Of a stretch of DNA of 9,504 nucleotides, positions 6,426-9,504 are shown one piece after another. The stretch's first letter is position 1; every line of letters begins with the position of its first letter. The stretch is from Caulobacteraceae bacterium. Lineage in GTDB: Bacteria > Pseudomonadota > Alphaproteobacteria > Caulobacterales > Caulobacteraceae. The notes below the pieces were generated by a model that saw only the letters and a list, made by a program, of their open reading frames with translations, did no database searches and was not told the origin of the DNA. Position numbers and translations under genes: made by a program. The stretch is taken from the NCBI GenBank assembly GCA_013815405.1, contig JACDGF010000053.1, positions 1 to 9,504 of the forward strand. The letters run 5' to 3'.

Positions 6426-7277
6426 TCAGGAGAGATCCTGGCGGCGAGCCACTTCCGACGGCGTCCGCCCGAGCACCTGGCGCATGCGGCGGGCGAGATG
6501 GCTCTGATGGCAGAATCCGCTTTCCAGGGCGGCCTCGGCGATCGAGACCCCGCCGGCCTCGATCAAGGCCTTGGCGCGCCGGACGCGCCGCTCGATGACA
6601 TACCGGTGGACCGGCCGGCGCACGGTCTGCCGGAACAGGAGCCGGAAGTGGGACGGGCTGACCTTGACCAGGTCCGCCAGGTCGGCGAGCCGGATATCGC
6701 CGCCCAGATGGGCTTCGATGTAGTCGAGGGTCAGCCGCAGTTTGGGGCTGGACAGGGTCGAACCCGGCGCGGGGCGTTCGGCGAGGCCGCAACGGTCCAG
6801 AAGCCGGGTGGCCAGGGCCAGGCCGAGGCTCTCGATGAACAGCGGGTCGCTGGGGTTTTCCGCCACCACCTCTTCCTTGAGCAGCAGGGCCAGCTGGAAA
6901 ATCCGCGGGTCGCGCTTCTGAAATTTCGGCTCGACGATGCTTCGCCTGTCCGAGCGGGTCATGCCCTGGGCTGCGGCGGCGAGCAGGGAGGGGGAGATCC
7001 AGATGCTCATGGTCGATGTCGGATCGTCGTCCTCCCAAACCGCGGCGTATCCGGCCGGGACGACGTCGATGTCGCCGCGTGTCTGGACGCGCGCGTCGCC
7101 GAGATCGTCATAGAGGCATTTGACTCTCGCCGGCGCGCCCAGATGGATCATCAGCCGGTGATCCGCGCGCGGCGGGGCCTCGAACCGCCCCGGGGACGCA
7201 TCCACGACATAGGCCTCGAGCCCGGGCCAACGCACCCGGCCCAACGGCCACACCCGCGATTCGCCCGCGAAATTCAC
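6426..7277 (-). CDS. AraC-family transcriptional regulator (copy 2)
   Basis: The protein has 283 residues and the same architecture as the AraC copy at the other end of the block: a cupin-like sensor region (RGDIDVVPAGYAAVWEDDDP), a helical linker, and a C-terminal double helix-turn-helix (about 196-216 and 245-266) ending in RTPSEV. About 65% of positions match the paralogue, rising to about 80% across residues 181-270, while the first 20 residues and the linker near 111-120 and 161-170 have diverged. Sensor changes with a nearly constant DNA-binding face suggest different signals acting on shared targets (inference). The start is GTG, with GGAGG 11 bases upstream; the match in position to the paralogue start supports it. 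It is the first gene of the minus-strand regulator run. Its candidate promoter contains the TetR-type palindrome. Confidence 0.9.
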   Translation of the reverse strand: MNFAGESRVWPLGRVRWPGLEAYVVDASPGRFEAPPRADHRLMIHLGAPARVKCLYDDLGDARVQTRGDIDVVPAGYAAVWEDDDPTSTMSIWISPSLLAAAAQGMTRSDRRSIVEPKFQKRDPRIFQLALLLKEEVVAENPSDPLFIESLGLALATRLLDRCGLAERPAPGSTLSSPKLRLTLDYIEAHLGGDIRLADLADLVKVSPSHFRLLFRQTVRRPVHRYVIERRVRRAKALIEAGGVSIAEAALESGFCHQSHLARRMRQVLGRTPSEVARRQDLS

Positions 7278-7308
7278 GGCGAAGAAATCCTCCGGCTATC
7301 GGCCCTTC

Positions 7309-7336
7309 TTAATAGACTGATCTATCAAATTCTCAA
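7309..7336 (-). promoter_or_regulatory. candidate promoter of araC copy 2 and the regulator block
   Basis: On the minus strand TTGAGA (7331-7336) is followed after 16 bases by TATTAA (7309-7314); each hexamer matches consensus at four or more positions. Transcription would start about 25 bases before the GTG, leaving just enough room for the GGAGG site. The TAGA-N4-TCTA palindrome fills most of the spacer and overlaps the -10 box, so a bound repressor would block polymerase. Confidence 0.5.
7313..7324. promoter_or_regulatory. TetR-type operator, site 1 (TAGACTGATCTA)
   Basis: The core is TAGA-N4-TCTA; flanking A (7312) and T (7325) extend the arms to 5 bp. It lies between tetR and the divergent araC gene. 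The 18 bases TAGACTGATCTATCAAAT match the site in front of the membrane-protein gene at 16 positions when that one is read on the minus strand. A direct repeat of its right half, TGATCTATC, recurs at 7374-7382, ten bases before the tetR ATG. From memory, repressors with an LmrA/YxaF-like C-terminal domain bind related TAGAC...GTCTA palindromes. Confidence 0.65.
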
Positions 7337-7338
7337 GC

Positions 7339-7352
7339 TCGCCGGCCGGCGA
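7339..7352. promoter_or_regulatory. 14-bp perfect palindrome in the tetR leader
   Basis: TCGCCGGCCGGCGA is fully self-complementary and lies between the TetR-type operator and the tetR start. It could be another protein site or part of a leader hairpin. GC-rich DNA makes such palindromes more likely by chance, so function is uncertain. Confidence 0.25.
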
Positions 7353-7391
7353 ATCTTTCGGCGGCGGTCAAAATGATCTATCGCGGCTGTC

Positions 7392-8033
7392 ATGAAGGAC
7401 CGCGCCGCGTCGATCGGAACCAAGGAGCGGTTGCTGCGCGCGGGCGAGCAGCTCTTCCGCACCCGGGGCTATGCGGGCGCGAGCCTGAAGCAGCTGACCC
7501 AGGCGGCGGGCGCGCCGTGGGGGTCCGCCTATCATTTTTTCCCCGATGGCAAGGAACAGCTGGGCGTCGAGGTCGTCCGCCAGGCGGGCGACTTCTACGG
7601 CGACGGTTGGCGGGAGAGCTTCGATCGCGCCGACGGTCCCGGAGACGCCATCGAAAGGGTCTTTCGCGCCGAGGCGCGGATCCTGGAGGCCAGCGACTAC
7701 AGGAACGGCTGCCCCGTGGCGTCGGTCACGTTGGATACGGCCAGCACCAGCGAGGCGCTGCGATCGGCGTGCGCCAGCGCCTTCGAGGTCTGGCTGCGGG
7801 CCATCGAAGGGGGCCTTCGCAAGGCCGGGGCGTCGGACGGGGAGGCGACCGCCCTGGCGGGCTTCGTGCTTTCCGCCATCGAAGGGGCGATCGTGTTGAG
7901 CCGCGCCGCCAAGAGCCCGGCGCCGCTTTTGCAATCGGCGGCCTTCGTCCGGGAGGTCGTCGACCGCAGGGCGGAGGATTGGCGGGCGGCTAGAGCAAAC
8001 CCCGTTCAGACGGAATCGTCTGAACGGGGATAA
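7392..8033 (+). CDS. TetR/AcrR-family repressor, LmrA/YxaF-like
   Basis: This 213-residue protein has a TetR N-terminal helix-turn-helix (about 11-58: TKERLLRAGEQLFRTRGYAG, SLKQLTQAAGAPWGSAYHFF, PDGKEQL). The ligand domain includes NGCPVASVTLDTAS (105-118) and SAIEGAIVLSRA (161-172), patterns I associate with the LmrA/YxaF-type C-terminal domain. Such repressors release DNA on binding a small hydrophobic compound. The recognition segment PWGSAYHFF is an unusual variant of the common PKGSLYHHF. There is no clear ribosome site before the ATG, and a half-operator ends ten bases upstream. Residues 201-213 are encoded by a palindromic element that supplies the stop, so they are probably an acquired tail. 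It is divergent from the AraC/ArsR block and convergent with a membrane-protein gene; operators in front of both suggest it controls them and itself. Confidence 0.88.
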   Translation: MKDRAASIGTKERLLRAGEQLFRTRGYAGASLKQLTQAAGAPWGSAYHFFPDGKEQLGVEVVRQAGDFYGDGWRESFDRADGPGDAIERVFRAEARILEASDYRNGCPVASVTLDTASTSEALRSACASAFEVWLRAIEGGLRKAGASDGEATALAGFVLSAIEGAIVLSRAAKSPAPLLQSAAFVREVVDRRAEDWRAARANPVQTESSERG

Positions 8034-8040
8034 TTTGCTC
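7993..8040. repeat. palindromic element forming the 3' end of tetR
   Basis: A perfect 13-bp stem, CCCCGTTCAGACG (8000-8012) with CGTCTGAACGGGG (8017-8029), closes over the 4-base loop GAAT. It is flanked by a further matching pair, GAGCAAA (7993-7999) and TTTGCTC (8034-8040). The four bases between the inner and outer right arms hold the tetR TAA stop. The long symmetric design resembles dispersed palindromes of alphaproteobacterial genomes (family memory, not searched). It may also serve as a transcription end or mRNA 3' protector, though it lacks a strong U-tract. Confidence 0.7.
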
Positions 8041-8054
8041 GAGAGTCAAAAGTG

Positions 8055-8106
8055 TAGAGCCTGATTCAGCGTCCGCATCTGTTCCGTGCAAACGCATCAG
8101 GCTCTA
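8055..8106. repeat. second inverted repeat, supplying the stop of the membrane-protein gene
   Basis: TAGAGCCTGAT (8055-8065) is perfectly complementary to ATCAGGCTCTA (8096-8106) around a 30-base interior, with a short inner GCG/CGC match (8069-8071/8093-8095). Read on the minus strand, its first TAG (8104-8106) is the stop codon of the membrane-protein gene. It starts 14 bases after the neighbouring palindromic element; both are bordered by TAGAGC and may be one compound repeat. Confidence 0.6.
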
Positions 8107-8610
8107 GGCCGAGACCCGCCGCTTCGCCATTAGCCAGGGCGTCAGCGCGACGATCAGGCCAAACAGGATCATCGCGCCGAGATTTTCCAGGAGGCTGGTG
8201 ATGGAGGGCCGCGCCTTGAAGTGGGCGGCCGACAACGGGACGACGACGAAGGTCATCACCAGGAACACGCCCACGCCATAGAGAGCGCCGAAGCGGACCG
8301 GCCGGCGCGGCAGGGCCGGGATCCTCGCGGCGGCCAGGCCATAGATGGCGGCGATGATCAGCGACATGCCCCATTGCAGCAGGAGACCGACAGCCATGGT
8401 CGTCTCGCCCCCCTGGAAGGAGGCCTTGCCGAGCAGGCCGCTGGCGATGGCCTGAAGGATGACCCCGGGCCCGACGTGATTGATGATGGCGGCGGCGAAA
8501 ATGTCGACGCTGCCGGCGACCAGCCCGCCGATGACGATGGCTTGAAACAGAGGGCCGACAGCGGCGCCGCCCGCCATGGAGGAAGGGGTCGCGCTTTGAG
8601 GTCTTGGCAT
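8104..8610 (-). CDS. small four-helix integral membrane protein, function unknown
   Basis: The protein has 168 residues. Hydrophobic segments lie at about 21-44, 72-95, 106-128 and 140-161, separated by short polar loops, with a basic C-terminus (MAKRRVSA) that suggests a cytoplasmic end. The conserved-looking GGLVAGSVDIFAAAIINHVGPG and LLGKASFQGG after helix 1 could be family signatures, but I cannot name the family with confidence. The ATG has no strong ribosome site; an internal ATG at codon 12 is an alternative. A TAGATCGATCTA operator lies 44 bases upstream, matching the one in front of tetR, which makes this the most likely target of that repressor. A role in membrane response to, or passage of, the TetR ligand is inference. 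Confidence 0.75.
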   Translation of the reverse strand: MPRPQSATPSSMAGGAAVGPLFQAIVIGGLVAGSVDIFAAAIINHVGPGVILQAIASGLLGKASFQGGETTMAVGLLLQWGMSLIIAAIYGLAAARIPALPRRPVRFGALYGVGVFLVMTFVVVPLSAAHFKARPSITSLLENLGAMILFGLIVALTPWLMAKRRVSA

Positions 8611-8654
8611 CGGCGGCTCGCTTGTTCAGTCAGGCGTATCCTACAGCCATTTGA

Positions 8655-8666
8655 TAGATCGATCTA
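8655..8666. promoter_or_regulatory. TetR-type operator, site 2 (TAGATCGATCTA)
   Basis: This is a perfect 12-bp palindrome with the same TAGA/TCTA arms as the site between tetR and araC. The match continues outside the palindrome: both are followed by TCAAAT on the strand reading toward tetR and toward the membrane-protein gene respectively. It sits 44 bases before the membrane-protein start and about 108 bases before the divergent tetratricopeptide-repeat gene, so it might affect either. Confidence 0.65.
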
Positions 8667-8774
8667 CTCCTTCCTAAACCTCAAGCCGACCTTGCGGCCT
8701 GCGTGTCGGCGGCCTTCGTCCAGGGCGAGCGCAAACGGATTCAATTTCTCCTCCGCTTGCTCTAGGCTCCGCCG

Positions 8775-9504
8775 ATGCCCGCCGAAACCGCCGCCAGCGA
8801 ACGCGACATCCAGATCCTCCGTGAGACCGTGGCGGCGAGCCAGGGCGGCGATCTGGAGCGGGCCTTCGCCCTGGCCCAGGCGGCTCTTGCCGACGGGCTG
8901 ACGCACCCGGTCTTCCACAGGCTGCGGGGGCTGAAGCACGAGCGGCAGGGCGATCTGGAGGCCGCGGCGGCCGATTTTCGCGACGCCCTGGCCGACGCCC
9001 CCAATGACTTCGCCACCCTCAACGCCCTGGGGGCCTGCTTGGCCAAGCTCGGCCGGCCCGGCGAGGCCCTGTCGGCGCTCGACGTGGCCCTGAGCCTGGA
9101 GCCGGGGTTCGCGCCGGCCCATTGCCATCGCGGGGGGGCCCTGGAAGCCCTGGGGCAGACCGAGCGGGCGCGGGAAGCCTACGAAGGGGCGCTCCAACAT
9201 GATCCGGGGAGTATCCGGGCCCTGGGGGCGCTGGCCCTGATGGCCGCGCGCCGCGGCGACGCGCCGGAAGCCCGGGCGTTGGCGGCGCGGGCCCTGGAGC
9301 TGGAGAGCGGCGAGCCCGTCGCTCACCTCGCCCTGGGACTCGCCGACCTGGAGACGGGGGACGTCACGGCGGCCGAACGGCGGGCGCGAACCCTTCTGGA
9401 AAACCCCGCTCTGTCGCCCCAGGACCAGGGCATCGCGCTGACCCTACTCGGCGACGCCGTGGATGGCCAGGATCGCGCGGAGGAAGCCTTCGGCGCCTAT
9501 GAGG
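8775..9504 (+). CDS. tetratricopeptide-repeat protein, 5' part (truncated by window edge)
   Basis: Translation from this ATG stays open for 243 codons to the right edge. After a helical lead-in (1-44), residues 45-214 form five units of almost exact 34-residue spacing with the TPR pattern, for example LNALGACLAKLGRPGEALSA, HCHRGGALEALGQTERAREA and LGALALMAARRGDAPEARAL; a sixth unit begins near 215. TPR arrays are protein-binding solenoids. No signal peptide is visible, so it is probably cytoplasmic. In Caulobacter-like bacteria similar N-terminal arrays often precede a sulfotransferase domain, but that part would lie outside the window, so this is only a possibility. The ribosome site is weak. 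It is divergent from the membrane-protein gene with 164 bases between them. Confidence 0.85.
   Translation, partial: MPAETAASERDIQILRETVAASQGGDLERAFALAQAALADGLTHPVFHRLRGLKHERQGDLEAAAADFRDALADAPNDFATLNALGACLAKLGRPGEALSALDVALSLEPGFAPAHCHRGGALEALGQTERAREAYEGALQHDPGSIRALGALALMAARRGDAPEARALAARALELESGEPVAHLALGLADLETGDVTAAERRARTLLENPALSPQDQGIALTLLGDAVDGQDRAEEAFGAYE

Noticed and set aside
6381..7376. A 331-codon plus-strand frame opposite araC copy 2
   Set aside because: It mirrors the frame seen opposite the other AraC gene, as expected for antisense of two homologous GC-rich genes, not for a real protein.
7993..8040. Classical intrinsic terminator after tetR
   Set aside because: The hairpin is strong, but the following bases (ATAATTTGCTC) lack a proper U-run and the outer arms extend symmetrically, so a palindromic repeat describes it better; a terminating role remains possible.
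8664..9326. A 220-codon minus-strand frame opposite the TPR gene
   Set aside because: The plus strand from 8775 gives regular 34-residue TPR units and stays open to the edge. The minus frame is Gly/Arg/Gln-rich with no pattern and would start inside the TPR gene.

Overview
The window is GC-rich, densely coded DNA. Its codon use, a TonB-dependent receptor (TBDR) of the type abundant in Caulobacter-like genomes, and dispersed palindromes in its gene junctions point to an alphaproteobacterium, most likely Caulobacteraceae (Caulobacter, Phenylobacterium or a relative). This is inferred from style only; there is no rRNA or other taxonomic marker. No tRNA, CRISPR array, transposase or phage gene was seen.

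Layout. (1) 1-93 is the tail of an unidentified plus-strand gene, followed by GC-rich hairpins (143-231). (2) 258-926 (minus) is a PiuC-type Fe(II)/2-oxoglutarate hydroxylase, divergent from a 1009-residue TBDR (1276-4305, plus). The 349-bp region between them holds promoter-like elements, nested dyads and a TBDR leader that could form two competing hairpins, one reaching into the ribosome binding site. (3) 4306-4616 is a convergent non-coding gap with an imperfect inverted repeat. (4) 4617-7277 (minus) is a block of only regulators: an AraC protein, a translationally coupled pair of ArsR-like winged-helix proteins, and a second AraC protein paralogous to the first (about 65% identical without gaps by hand count). 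(5) 7392-8033 (plus) is a TetR repressor divergent from this block. (6) 8104-8610 (minus) is a small four-helix membrane protein convergent with tetR; both stop codons lie inside palindromic elements. (7) 8775 to the right edge (plus) is the start of a tetratricopeptide-repeat protein.

How it fits together. The TBDR and hydroxylase look like an uptake module for an iron complex or another ligand taken up by a TonB-dependent route. The right half looks like a small regulatory circuit. A TAGA-N4-TCTA palindrome lies between tetR and the second araC, inside a good candidate araC promoter. A closely matching copy lies in front of the membrane-protein gene. The simplest reading is that TetR controls itself, the AraC/ArsR block and the membrane protein. 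Apart from that membrane protein, no structural target of the five consecutive regulators is evident in the window.
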